From Chelativorans intermedius (lineage in GTDB: Bacteria; Pseudomonadota; Alphaproteobacteria; Rhizobiales; Rhizobiaceae), in assembly GCF_025398255.1 (NCBI RefSeq), contig NZ_JAODNW010000010.1, forward strand, positions 158,456 through 222,455: a stretch of DNA of 64,000 nucleotides. Direction: 5' to 3'. Positions 20,069-30,662 of the stretch are shown in pieces; position 1 is the stretch's first letter, and every line of letters starts with the position of its first letter. The notes beneath the pieces were generated by a model. The model did no database searches. It was not told the DNA's origin and saw only the letters and a program-made list of their open reading frames with translations. The position numbers were made by a program, and so were the translations under genes.

Positions 20069-21367
20069 ATGAATCGAGAACACCGCGCGCGCCTTGCCAG
20101 TCAGGCGGCGCAAATCCTGCGTGAGAACGACCGCGGCGCCTATACGGTGCCCACCAAGGGCCTCTATCCCTTTCAGTGGAACTGGGACTCCTGCCTGACC
20201 GCACTGGGCTTTGCCTCCTTCGACGAGGACCGGGCCTGGCGGGAGATGGAGACCCTGTTCGCCCACCAGTGGCCGGACGGCATGGTGCCGCACATCGTCT
20301 TCCACCAGGAGGACGAGGGCTATTTCCCCGGACCGGAGGTGTGGCAGACCGAGCGTCCGGTGCCCACCTCGGGCATCACCCAGCCGCCGGTGGCGGGCTT
20401 TGCCGCCCGGCGCATCCATGAGCGCTCGGCCGACAAGGCGGAAAGTGCCCGGCGCGCGGCCGCTCTGGTGAAGAAGATCGACCGCTGGCACGCCTTCCTC
20501 TACACCGCGCGCGACCCACGCCGCGAGGGGCTGGTGGCCATCATCCACCCCTGGGAGTCGGGGCGCGACAACGCGGTCGATTGGGACGAGCCCTTCCGCC
20601 GTGTGCCGCATGAGGGCATTGCCCCCTACCGGCGGCGCGATGTGGAGCACGCTGACCCCGCCCACCGGCCGACCAAGGAGCAGTATGACCGCTATCTCTG
20701 GCTGCTCGAACATTTCCGCCACCACGGCTGGGACAACGAGCTGCTGCACGATGTTTCGCCCTTCCGCGTCGTCGATCCGGGCTTCAATGCCATCCTTATC
20801 CGCTCCTGTGCCGATCTTGCCGCGCTGGCGGAGGAACTCGGGATGGACGCGATCGCCCGCGCCAACCGGGCGCGCGCCGAGAAGGGGCTGAAGGCGCTGG
20901 AAAGGCTGTGGAGCGAAGCCCATGGCCAGTATCTGTGCCTCGACCGCACGACGGACGCGCTTATCGACAGCCCGTCCGTGGGCGGGCTCATCCCGCTGCT
21001 TGCCGCGATTCCCGAGGTGCGCGCCCGCGCGCTGGGCAGCCGCATCGAGGCGCTTGGCGCGCGTTGCCGCTTTGTGGTGCCGAGCCATGATCCGGCCGAC
21101 CCGCGTTTCGATGCCAAGCGCTACTGGCGCGGGCCGGCCTGGCTCATCGTCAACTATCTGATTGCCGACGGGCTTGTGGCCGCCGGCATGGATCGGGTGG
21201 CCGAGGCGATCCGCGCTTCCAGCCTGGAGCTCATCGAGAAAGGTGGCTTTGCCGAATATTACGATCCCATGACGGGCGAGCCCTGCGGCGGCAACCGGTT
21301 CACCTGGACGGCAGCCATGGTGCTGGAGTTCCTGAACGGCGCGGCGCGCCAGCCGGCGCCTGCCTGA
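20069..21367 (+). CDS. GH63-like glycoside hydrolase, probable glucosylglycerate hydrolase
   Basis: Cytoplasmic (α/α)6-barrel hydrolase of 432 residues with no signal peptide. Family stretches are YPFQWNWDSC, HQWPDGMVPHIVF, TSGITQPPVAG, HPWESGRDN, EQYDRYLWLLE and FAEYYDPMTGEPCGGN. The order and wording closely resemble the mycobacterial GH63 glucosylglycerate hydrolase; the Asp of WESGRDN and the Glu of FAEYYDP are probably the catalytic pair. Encoded with an ABC importer, it would split an imported α-glucosyl or α-mannosyl glycerate (or a near relative) inside the cell. The exact substrate is inferred, and no glycerate kinase is nearby. Confidence 0.78.
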   Translation: MNREHRARLASQAAQILRENDRGAYTVPTKGLYPFQWNWDSCLTALGFASFDEDRAWREMETLFAHQWPDGMVPHIVFHQEDEGYFPGPEVWQTERPVPTSGITQPPVAGFAARRIHERSADKAESARRAAALVKKIDRWHAFLYTARDPRREGLVAIIHPWESGRDNAVDWDEPFRRVPHEGIAPYRRRDVEHADPAHRPTKEQYDRYLWLLEHFRHHGWDNELLHDVSPFRVVDPGFNAILIRSCADLAALAEELGMDAIARANRARAEKGLKALERLWSEAHGQYLCLDRTTDALIDSPSVGGLIPLLAAIPEVRARALGSRIEALGARCRFVVPSHDPADPRFDAKRYWRGPAWLIVNYLIADGLVAAGMDRVAEAIRASSLELIEKGGFAEYYDPMTGEPCGGNRFTWTAAMVLEFLNGAARQPAPA

Positions 21368-21378
21368 GCCCGCGAGGT

Positions 21379-22230
21379 TCAGAAACCGAACAGCTCGGCC
21401 GGGTTGTCCACCAGAACCCTCTGGTGGTGCTCCCGCGGCACCCAGCCGAGCACCGTGTCGAGGAGCACGGCATCGTCCGGGTAGTCGGCGGTGCGTCTGA
21501 CGAGGTTGTGCGGCCAGTTGGTGCCCCAGATGATGCGCTCGGGCGCGTGGGCCGCCATTTCCCGCGCCACGGCGGCGATGTCCTCGTAGTGCGGCGGGCC
21601 CGCGCGCGAGGACTCGTAGCAGCCGGCGAACTTGAACCAGCAGTTGCCCCGGTCGATCAGGCGTTTCAGCGCCGCAATCTCGGGCGATGACGGGGCGACG
21701 CCGGAGAAGAACTTGCCGTGGTGGTCGATGATGAAGCGGCTCTGGAGCCTTTCGAGCCGCGGCAGGTGGTCGAGCAGGCGGCTGCCGTCGAACTGCACGG
21801 CAAGGCACCAGCCGAAGGCGCGGGCACGGGCTTCCACGGCCTCCAGCGCCTCCAGCCCCACCGCGCCGCCTGGCAGATCCATGATGCGCGCGCCCCGCAC
21901 GCCGGCAGCGGCGAGCCGTTCCATCTCCGCGTCCGGTGTCTGGCCTGTAATCACCGCCACGCCACGCGCCACAGACCCCATTTCCGCAAGGCAGGCCAGG
22001 AGATTGGCATTGTCGGCCTGGTGGGCGTTGCCCTGGGTGATGACCACGCGCTCGATGCCGAGCCACGCCATCACCTTGCGATAGGCGTCGGGGCCGGGCA
22101 AGCCCTCCGGCAGGTCCGGCCCGCCGGGCAGGGCGGGAAAGCCTGGCAGATACATGTGCATCTGCGTATCGGTGGCGCCGGTCGGCATCGGCGTCCGGGG
22201 TCTTGCGCCCGACAGCTTCCGTTTGATCAC
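21379..22230 (-). CDS. gli: D-galactarolactone isomerase (amidohydrolase family)
   Basis: Amidohydrolase-2 family enzyme of 283 residues resembling Agrobacterium galactarolactone isomerase, which interconverts galactaro-1,5- and 1,4-lactone after uronate dehydrogenase. Visible motifs are TDTQMHMYLPGFP near the N-terminus, FIIDHHGKFF in the middle and IIWGTNWPHN near the C-terminus. The start is probably GTG at 22230, one base after the galactarolactone cycloisomerase stop. It is the last gene of kdgD-gci-gli and is convergent with the GH63 gene. Confidence 0.83.
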   Translation of the reverse strand: MIKRKLSGARPRTPMPTGATDTQMHMYLPGFPALPGGPDLPEGLPGPDAYRKVMAWLGIERVVITQGNAHQADNANLLACLAEMGSVARGVAVITGQTPDAEMERLAAAGVRGARIMDLPGGAVGLEALEAVEARARAFGWCLAVQFDGSRLLDHLPRLERLQSRFIIDHHGKFFSGVAPSSPEIAALKRLIDRGNCWFKFAGCYESSRAGPPHYEDIAAVAREMAAHAPERIIWGTNWPHNLVRRTADYPDDAVLLDTVLGWVPREHHQRVLVDNPAELFGF

Positions 22231-22231
22231 C

Positions 22232-24345
<2,114 letters not shown>

Positions 24346-24370
24346 TGTATTGCACAGGCGGCAGGTGCCG

Positions 24371-25099
24371 TCACCCCTGCGGGCGGAGCCGCGCCCGATA
24401 GCGCTGCTGGCTGCCGATCAGATGCACACGCATGGCCTGGCGGGCTGCGTCCTCGTCGCGCGCGGAGACGGCCTCGGCGATTCGCCGGTGCTCCTCCTGG
24501 ATCTGCAGGAGATATTCCTTCGTCGCCGTCTCGCGGCCCGGCTGCAGCATGGCGCGGGGGATGGCGCTGGGCCCGAGGAGCTCCAGAAACTCGCGGAAAC
24601 GCGGATTGTTCGTGGCGTCCGCGATGGCCAGATGGAAGGCGCGGTCGGCCTCCAGCGTGGGCCGCCCCTCGGCGATCAGGGCATTGATGTCGTCATAGCG
24701 CTCCATGATCGCCTCTTCCTGCGCGGGCGAGCGCCGCTGAGCGGCAAGCGCCGCCGCCTCTATCTCGACGGCTGCGCGCAACTCCAGGATTTCGATGATG
24801 GAGGAGATGCGCGCCGTATCCGCAAGCGGGAAGGGCGAGCCGCCGGCCGGCCGGTTGTTGCGCACGAAGACGCCAGCGCCCTGCCGCGGCTCCACCATGT
24901 TCTCGTAGCGCAGCGCGGCAATCGCCTCGCGCACCACAGTGCGGCTGACGGCATAGTGGCGCGTCAGCTCGGCCTCGCTGGGCAGTTTCTCGCCCACGGA
25001 CAGCTCCCCCTCGACGATGCGGCGGCGCAGGTCGTCGCTGACCTTGCTGACAAGGCTGACACGCCCTTCGCGCCGGTGTTCGGCAGCTTCCTCGGCCAT
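24371..25099 (-). CDS. GntR-family (FadR subfamily) regulator of uronate catabolism
   Basis: Transcription factor of 242 residues. The winged-helix domain (about residues 15-80) contains LPSEAELTRHYAVSRTVVREA, and the all-helical FCD domain follows, with EADRAFHLAIADATNN carrying the usual metal-site residues. The start at 25099 is preferred because GGAAGGGAGAGG precedes it; longer frames lack a ribosome site. It is transcribed with kdgD-gci-gli and divergent from the TRAP genes, as expected of a hexuronate-responsive repressor. The effector is unknown. Confidence 0.85.
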   Translation of the reverse strand: MAEEAAEHRREGRVSLVSKVSDDLRRRIVEGELSVGEKLPSEAELTRHYAVSRTVVREAIAALRYENMVEPRQGAGVFVRNNRPAGGSPFPLADTARISSIIEILELRAAVEIEAAALAAQRRSPAQEEAIMERYDDINALIAEGRPTLEADRAFHLAIADATNNPRFREFLELLGPSAIPRAMLQPGRETATKEYLLQIQEEHRRIAEAVSARDEDAARQAMRVHLIGSQQRYRARLRPQG

Positions 25100-25180
25100 C
25101 CCCAACCTCTCCCTTCCAAGCCGCAGCATGATTGCACGCCGGCGTGCGTGCCTGTCAACGCGCGGCCTGTCCGATGCATA

Positions 25181-25210
25181 TTGACGCAGCATCTGAAGAG
25201 ATATTATAAG
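25181..25210 (+). promoter_or_regulatory. Candidate promoter of the TRAP-udh-kdu operon
   Basis: TTGACG (25181) and TATAAG (25205) are separated by 18 bases, 45 bases before the TRAP binding-protein start. A TGTCAAC core at 25154 resembles the centre of the kdgD operator, so the same GntR protein may act at both promoters. Confidence 0.5.
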
Positions 25211-25254
25211 ACAAAAAGGATATATGACAAATATTCCGACTGGGAGGAAACACC

Positions 25255-26238
25255 ATGCACATCAGGACATCCCTGCGCGCTGCGCTCGCCGGTGCGGCCC
25301 TTTTCGCCTTTGCCGGCACCGCTGCCGCCGTCGATTGGCGCGGCTGGAACATTCACCCGGAAGGCTATCCCAACACCGTGGCCATGGAACAGTTCGCCGA
25401 GGAGGTGGCCGAGAAGACGGAAGGGCGCATCAATCCCACCGTCTACAATGGCGGCGTTCTGGGTGCCCAGCCGGATGCCATCGAGCAGACGCGCAACGGC
25501 GCGCTTGACTTCGCCAACTTCAACATGGGCCCGATGGGGCCGATCGTGCCGGCCACCAATGTGCTGTCGTTGCCCTTTCTGTTCGACAGCGTGGAGCACA
25601 TGCACAAGGTGATGGACGGCGAGATCGGCCAGCGCTTTTCCGACGCGCTTTCCGAATACGGGCTGGTGGCCCTTTCGTGGTTCGATTCGGGCTCGCGCAG
25701 CTTCTACAACACCAAGAAGCCCATCAAGACGCCGCAGGATGTGGAGGGGCTGAAGATCCGCGTGATGAACAACGATCTCTACGTGCAGATGGTCGACGCG
25801 CTGGGCGGCAACGCCACGCCCATGGCCTATGGCGAGGTCTTCCAGTCGCTGAAGACGGGCGTCATCGACGGGGCGGAGAACAACTATCCCTCCTTCGAGT
25901 CGAGCAACCACTACGAGGCGGCGAAATACTACTCCATCACCGACCATCTCATCATTCCCGAATGTCTGTGCATCGCAAAGGCAAGCTGGGACGAGCTGAC
26001 GCCTCAGGATCAGGAGATCGTGCGCCAGGCCGCCGTCAGGGCCGCCGAGACGCAGCGCCAGCTCTGGGCAGAACGCTCCAAGGCAAGCCGCGAGAAGGTC
26101 GAGGCGGCGGGCGTGATCGTCAACGAGGTCGAGGACAAGGCGATGTTCCAGGCGGCGATGCAGCCGCTCTATGAGACCTTCGTCCAGGAGAATCCCGATC
26201 TGGAGCCGCTGATTATGGCCATCCGCGAGACGAAATAG
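25255..26238 (+). CDS. TRAP transporter substrate-binding protein (DctP family), probable galacturonate/glucuronate binding
   Basis: Periplasmic protein of 327 residues with signal peptide MHIRTSLRAALAGAALFAFA, cleaved near AAA/VDWRG. The conserved TRAP arginine lies in GLKIRVMNN, and YNGGVLGAQPDAIEQTRNG and VIDGAENNY are DctP-family stretches. It heads an operon with DctQ and DctM subunits and uronate dehydrogenase, so I infer a hexuronate substrate. This corresponds to the galacturonate TRAP transporter GaaPQM described in Agrobacterium. The ATG follows GGGAGGAAA. Confidence 0.87.
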   Translation: MHIRTSLRAALAGAALFAFAGTAAAVDWRGWNIHPEGYPNTVAMEQFAEEVAEKTEGRINPTVYNGGVLGAQPDAIEQTRNGALDFANFNMGPMGPIVPATNVLSLPFLFDSVEHMHKVMDGEIGQRFSDALSEYGLVALSWFDSGSRSFYNTKKPIKTPQDVEGLKIRVMNNDLYVQMVDALGGNATPMAYGEVFQSLKTGVIDGAENNYPSFESSNHYEAAKYYSITDHLIIPECLCIAKASWDELTPQDQEIVRQAAVRAAETQRQLWAERSKASREKVEAAGVIVNEVEDKAMFQAAMQPLYETFVQENPDLEPLIMAIRETK

Positions 26239-26304
26239 GGCAGGCGGCGTCTTGGGGCCGGCGCGGCGATGCCGGCCCCCCGCGCATGGTTCAAGGGGCG
26301 CATC

Positions 26305-26814
26305 ATGCAGGAAGAGGATGAGCGGGCCGGCACGCCGGCCACGGCGGAGCGGCTCCTCGACGGTCTGTCCGATCTGTGCCTGCGCGTCGCCGGCGTGCTT
26401 CTCGTCGTGCTGATTGCCATCTTCGGCTGGCTGGTCTTCGGCCGCTACGTGCTCAACAGCACGCCCACCTGGGTCGAGCAGGCGGCCCTCATCCTCGTCC
26501 TCTACATCACCTTCCTGGGCGCGGCGGTGGGTGTGCACCGCGGCACGCATCTGAGCATCGACTTCATCCGCGAGGCCATGCCGGAGGGACCGCGCGCGGC
26601 GCTGCATCTGATAAGCGACGTGGCCCTCATCGCCTTCGGCGCCTTCATGGCCTGGCAGGGGTGGCATCTGGTGGCCACGAACCTGAACCGCAAGGTGCCC
26701 CTGCTCGGCCTGTCGGAAAGCTGGCGTGCCGCGCCGCTCATCATCTGTGGCGTGCTGATGGTTCTCTTCGTCTCCGCTGGCCTCTACCGGCGCCTGCGTG
26801 CGCCCGGACGCTAG
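26305..26814 (+). CDS. TRAP transporter small membrane subunit (DctQ family)
   Basis: Four-helix inner-membrane protein of about 169 residues joining the binding protein to the large subunit. Hydrophobic segments include VAGVLLVVLIAIFGWLVFG and AALILVLYITFLGAAVGV, and FGRYVLNSTPTWVEQ and HRGTHLSIDF are typical DctQ loops. The ATG at 26305 (after AAGGGG) is preferred to 26269, which has no clear ribosome site. The gene is separated from dctM by a 100 bp palindromic repeat, unusual inside an operon. Confidence 0.84.
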   Translation: MQEEDERAGTPATAERLLDGLSDLCLRVAGVLLVVLIAIFGWLVFGRYVLNSTPTWVEQAALILVLYITFLGAAVGVHRGTHLSIDFIREAMPEGPRAALHLISDVALIAFGAFMAWQGWHLVATNLNRKVPLLGLSESWRAAPLIICGVLMVLFVSAGLYRRLRAPGR

Positions 26815-26915
26815 GGCATTTTGCAGCCAGATGGAATCATCTGGCGTCGCAAAAATGTAGCAAAAACAGATAGATGGACCGGATCAGCGTTTCAATGAAA
26901 CGATGAGCCGGTCTA
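26810..26915. repeat. RIME1-like palindromic intergenic element, copy A
   Basis: About 100 bp with two nested palindromes. The first is built on CCAGATG...CATCTGG, flanked by TTTTGC and GCAAAA. The second has CCGG arms around CGTTTCAATGAAACG. The same element occurs at 47587-47692 (opposite orientation) and 54206-54310. Size and two-palindrome layout match the RIME1 elements of rhizobia. This copy lies between dctQ and dctM and begins at the dctQ stop codon. Confidence 0.85.
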
Positions 26916-26931
26916 GAAAGGGCGCACCTTT

Positions 26932-28209
26932 ATGGGTCTTCTCATCCTCTTCGGCCTCTTCTTCGGCCTGATGATCGCCGGCGTGCCGGTGGCTTTCGCC
27001 CTGGGGGCGGCGGCGGTCGCCGGCTTTCTCTACGAGGGGCTGCCGCTGTTCGTGGCCTTCCAGCGCATCCTTTCCGGCATCTCGGTCTTCTCGCTTCTGG
27101 CGATCCCCTTCTTCATCTTCGCCGGCGAATTGATGATGCAGGGCGGCATCGCCGCCCGGCTCGTGCGCCTGGCGGCCGCGGCCGTCGGCGCCATGCGCGG
27201 CGGGCTGGGGGTCGTCAACGTCGCCTCCTCGATGCTCTTCGGCGGCATTTCGGGCTCGGCGGTGGCCGATACGTCCGCCCTGGGCTCCATTCTCATGCCG
27301 GTGATGAAGGAGAAGGGCTATGCGCCCGACTACAATGTGAACGTAACCGTCACCTCCTCCATCGCCGGCATCGTCATCCCGCCCAGCCACAACATGATCC
27401 TGTTTGCGGTGGCCGCCGGCGGCGTTTCGATCTCCAAGCTTTTCATCGCAGGCATCGTGCCGGGCATCCTCATGTGCCTTTGCCTGGCCATTGCCGCCTA
27501 TCTGGTGGCCGTGCGGCGCGGCTATGGCGGGGAGGAGTTTCCCGGCTGGGCGGTTCTGGCCTCCAGCTTCGTCTATGCCATTCCCGGGCTTTTTACGGCC
27601 GTCATCATCGTTGGCGGCGTGCTCTCGGGCGTCATGACCGTCACCGAGTCGGGCGCCTTCGGCGCCATCTATGCCATCGCCGTCACGGCGCTCGTCTACC
27701 GCGAGCTGACATGGGAGAACTTCAAGAAGGCGGTGCTGAAATCGGTCGTCACCACCTCGCTGGTGATGATCCTGGTCGGTTGCGCTTCCGCATTCGCCTA
27801 TCTGCTCACGCTCTACCGCGTGCCCGAGCTGCTCGCCGGCGCGCTCACATTCGTCTCCGACAATCCGATCGTCATCCTGCTCATGCTCAACCTCATCCTG
27901 CTGGCCCTGGGCATGATCATGGACATGGCGGCGCTCATTCTCATCTGCACGCCCATCTTCCTGCCCGTCGCTGTCTCCATCGGTGTCGATCCGGTGCAGT
28001 TCGGCATCATCATGATGATGAATTTGGGCCTCGGCCTGTGCACGCCGCCGGTGGGCGCCTGCCTGTTCGTGGGCTGCGTGGTGGGCGGGGTCAAGATCCA
28101 GGACGCGGTGAGGACCATCTGGCCCTTCTATCTGGCCATCCTGGTCGCCCTGCTGTTGACGACGTATGTTCCCGCCATATCCATGACCCTTCCGAACATG
28201 CTGCAATGA
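26932..28209 (+). CDS. TRAP transporter large membrane subunit (DctM family)
   Basis: Ion-coupled permease of 425 residues with about twelve membrane helices. FFIFAGELMMQGGIAARLV, SSMLFGGISGSAVADTSALGS, SIAGIVIPPSHNM and the C-terminal LGMIMDMAALILICTPIF with GLGLCTPPVGACLF are DctM signatures. It is separated from dctQ only by repeat copy A. The stop overlaps an in-frame ATG of the next gene, tying uptake to uronate oxidation. Confidence 0.93.
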   Translation: MGLLILFGLFFGLMIAGVPVAFALGAAAVAGFLYEGLPLFVAFQRILSGISVFSLLAIPFFIFAGELMMQGGIAARLVRLAAAAVGAMRGGLGVVNVASSMLFGGISGSAVADTSALGSILMPVMKEKGYAPDYNVNVTVTSSIAGIVIPPSHNMILFAVAAGGVSISKLFIAGIVPGILMCLCLAIAAYLVAVRRGYGGEEFPGWAVLASSFVYAIPGLFTAVIIVGGVLSGVMTVTESGAFGAIYAIAVTALVYRELTWENFKKAVLKSVVTTSLVMILVGCASAFAYLLTLYRVPELLAGALTFVSDNPIVILLMLNLILLALGMIMDMAALILICTPIFLPVAVSIGVDPVQFGIIMMMNLGLGLCTPPVGACLFVGCVVGGVKIQDAVRTIWPFYLAILVALLLTTYVPAISMTLPNMLQ

Positions 28210-28217
28210 GAGTGCCC

Positions 28218-29015
28218 ATGCTGAAGCGACTTCTCATCACCGGCGCCGGCGGCGGACTGGGCAGGATGGCGCGCCAGCGCCTTGCCCATCTCGCCGAAAC
28301 CCTGCGCGTCTCCGACATTGCCGATCTCGGCCCCGCCGGTGCCGGGGAGGAGGTGGTGCAATGCGACCTCGGCGACAAGCGCGCGGTGGAGAGCCTCGTC
28401 GAGGGCTGCGACGGCATCGTGCACCTGGGCGGCCAGTCGGTGGAGGACAGGTTCTCCGTCATCGCCAACGCCAACATCCATGGCGTCTTTCATGTCTACG
28501 AGGCGGCGCGCAGGCATGGCTGCAACCGCATCTTCCTTGCCAGCTCCAACCATGTGGTCGGCCTCTACCGCCAGGACCAGTATCTGGACCACACGGCGGT
28601 GCCCATGCCCGACACGCTCTACGGCCTGTCCAAGCATTTCGCCGAGGGGCTGGCGCGGATGTACCATCACCGCTTCGGCATCGAGACGGCGATCGTGCGC
28701 ATCGGCTCATGTTTTCCCAGGCCCGTCGACCGGCGCATGCTCGCCACCTGGCTCAGCCCCGACGATTTCGTCTCCCTGGTCGAGCGCGTCTTCGCCGTGC
28801 CGCGCCTTGGCTGCCCGGTCATCTACGGCATTTCCGACAACGACGACCGCTGGTGGGACAACAGCCATGTCGGCTATCTCGGCTGGCGGCCGAAGGACAA
28901 TTCGGCCGTCTATCGCGAAGAGGTCTGTGCGAAGGCCCCGCCGCCGGCGAAGGACTCGGTGGAGGCGCTCTATCAGGGCGGCCTGTTCGTGGCCGAACCG
29001 ATCCGGGAGGAATAG
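28218..29015 (+). CDS. udh: Uronate dehydrogenase Udh
   Basis: NAD-dependent short-chain-type dehydrogenase of 265 residues, the same length as Agrobacterium Udh. It oxidises D-galacturonate and D-glucuronate to aldarolactones. The Rossmann motif is ITGAGGGLGR near residue 8; catalytic Tyr135 and Lys139 lie in YGLSK, and LASSNHVVG supplies the serine. An ATG at 28206 overlapping the dctM stop is an alternative start four codons upstream. Its product is handled by Gli, Gci and KdgD encoded on the opposite strand. Confidence 0.93.
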   Translation: MLKRLLITGAGGGLGRMARQRLAHLAETLRVSDIADLGPAGAGEEVVQCDLGDKRAVESLVEGCDGIVHLGGQSVEDRFSVIANANIHGVFHVYEAARRHGCNRIFLASSNHVVGLYRQDQYLDHTAVPMPDTLYGLSKHFAEGLARMYHHRFGIETAIVRIGSCFPRPVDRRMLATWLSPDDFVSLVERVFAVPRLGCPVIYGISDNDDRWWDNSHVGYLGWRPKDNSAVYREEVCAKAPPPAKDSVEALYQGGLFVAEPIREE

Positions 29016-29075
29016 CCGGCGCCTGCGCCGGCGCCGGGCACAAGCGGCAAACCCAGGGCACGAGGAGCGTTCACG

Positions 29076-29900
29076 ATGACGACGCAGACCCGCCATCCGG
29101 TTCACCCGGATTTTGCAAGAACCATGACGAGCGCGCAGCTGCGCGAGCATTTCCTCATTGAGGATCTGTTCCGCCGCGGCGAGGCGCGCCTCGTCTATTC
29201 CCACCACGACCGCATGATCGTCGGCGGCGTCGCGCCGGTAGGTGCGACCGTCGAGATCTCGCACGTGCCGCAGACGGGCACGGAAAGCCTGCTCGACCGC
29301 CGCGAGGTGGGCATTGCCTGTGTGCAGGGTGCCGGTGAGGTGCGCGCTGCGGGCCAGGCACACGCCATGGCCGATGGCGACATGCTCTATGTCGGCATGG
29401 GCGCCGGCCCGCTTTCCTTCTCCGGTGAGGGGGCACGCTTCTACCTCGTCTCCGCGCCAGCCCATCGCGCCTGTCCCACGCGCCATATCCGCATCGAAGA
29501 TGCCGCGCAGGTGGCGCTTGGCAGCACCGAAAGCTCCAACGAGCGCGTCATCTATCAGTTCATTCACCCCGCGGTTGTGGAGACCTGCCAGCTCGTCATG
29601 GGCATGACGCGGCTTGGCAAGGGTTCCGTCTGGAACACCATGCCCGCCCACCTGCACGATCGCCGCTCGGAGGTCTATTTCTACCGCGACCTGGCCGAGG
29701 GGCATCGCGTCTTCCATTTCATGGGCGAGCCGCAGGAAACCCGGCATCTCGTCGTGGCCAACCATCAGGCGGTGATCGCGCCGAGCTGGTCGATCCATGC
29801 CGGCGCCGGCACCGCCTCCTACAGCTTCATCTGGGCTATGGCCGGCGATAATATCGACTACAAGGATGTGGAGATGGTCGAAATCGGAGAGATGAAATGA
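29076..29900 (+). CDS. kduI: 5-dehydro-4-deoxy-D-glucuronate isomerase KduI
   Basis: Cupin isomerase of 274 residues that converts the 4-deoxy-5-ketouronate released from unsaturated oligogalacturonides into 2,5-diketo-3-deoxygluconate. The zinc site is visible as MPAHLHDRRSEVYFY (two His and Glu) with a further His in WSIHAGAGTASY. Length is normal for KduI. It overlaps kduD by 4 bases. With the GH105 enzyme at 36227-37345 it supports use of unsaturated pectin fragments. Confidence 0.93.
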   Translation: MTTQTRHPVHPDFARTMTSAQLREHFLIEDLFRRGEARLVYSHHDRMIVGGVAPVGATVEISHVPQTGTESLLDRREVGIACVQGAGEVRAAGQAHAMADGDMLYVGMGAGPLSFSGEGARFYLVSAPAHRACPTRHIRIEDAAQVALGSTESSNERVIYQFIHPAVVETCQLVMGMTRLGKGSVWNTMPAHLHDRRSEVYFYRDLAEGHRVFHFMGEPQETRHLVVANHQAVIAPSWSIHAGAGTASYSFIWAMAGDNIDYKDVEMVEIGEMK

Positions 29901-30652
29901 CGTCCTTCGACCTGTCGGGCCGCCGCGCGTTGGTGACGGGTGCCAATACGGGCATCGGCCAGGGCATCGCGGAGGCGCTGGCAGCGGCCGGTGCGCACGT
30001 CGTCTGCGCCGGCCGCTCGTCCATGGACGAAACGCTGGAGCGTATCCGGGCCGCTGGTGGCAGCGCCGAGCCGCTGAAGATGGACCTTTCCGATCCCAGG
30101 GCGGCCGCCGGCCTGCTGGAAGGCAAGGCGCGGCGCGGGGAGGGGCTCGACATCCTGGTCAACAATGCCGGCATCATCCGCCGTGCCGATGCGGTGGATT
30201 TTCCCGAAAGCGACTGGGATGCGGTGATCGACGTCAACCTCAAGGCCGTCTTCCTGTTGAGCCAGGCCTTCGGCCGCGCCGCGCTGGAGCGCGGTCGCGG
30301 CGGGCGCATCGTCAACATCGCTTCGGTCCTTTCCTTCCAGGGGGGCATCCGCGTCGCCTCCTATACGGCGTCGAAGCACGGCGTCCTCGGCCTGACGCGC
30401 CTTCTGGCCTGCGAGTGGGCGGCGCACGGCATCAACGTGAACGCGATTGCGCCGGGTTACATCGCCACGGCCAACACCACGGCGCTGCGCGAGGACGAGG
30501 CGCGCTATCGCGCCATCCTTGAGCGCATTCCGGCCGGCCGCTGGGGCGAGCCTTCCGATCTCGGCGGTGCTGCGGTGTTCCTCGCCTCCGACGCGGCGCG
30601 CTATGTTCACGGCGCGGTGCTGCCGGTGGACGGGGGCTGGCTCGCGCGGTGA
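29897..30652 (+). CDS. kduD: 2-dehydro-3-deoxy-D-gluconate 5-dehydrogenase KduD
   Basis: SDR enzyme of 251 residues that reduces 2,5-diketo-3-deoxygluconate to 2-keto-3-deoxygluconate (KDG). It has the NAD motif TGANTGIGQGIA, NNAGIIRR, the catalytic Ser in NIASVLSFQGG, and YTASK with Tyr and Lys. The start overlaps kduI. It is the last gene of the TRAP-udh-kdu operon and is convergent with the AraC gene. A KDG kinase and a KDPG aldolase specific for this product are not in the window; DgoK and DgoA act on the galacto epimer. Confidence 0.92.
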   Translation: MTSFDLSGRRALVTGANTGIGQGIAEALAAAGAHVVCAGRSSMDETLERIRAAGGSAEPLKMDLSDPRAAAGLLEGKARRGEGLDILVNNAGIIRRADAVDFPESDWDAVIDVNLKAVFLLSQAFGRAALERGRGGRIVNIASVLSFQGGIRVASYTASKHGVLGLTRLLACEWAAHGINVNAIAPGYIATANTTALREDEARYRAILERIPAGRWGEPSDLGGAAVFLASDAARYVHGAVLPVDGGWLAR

Positions 30653-30662
30653 GGGGCCAGGG

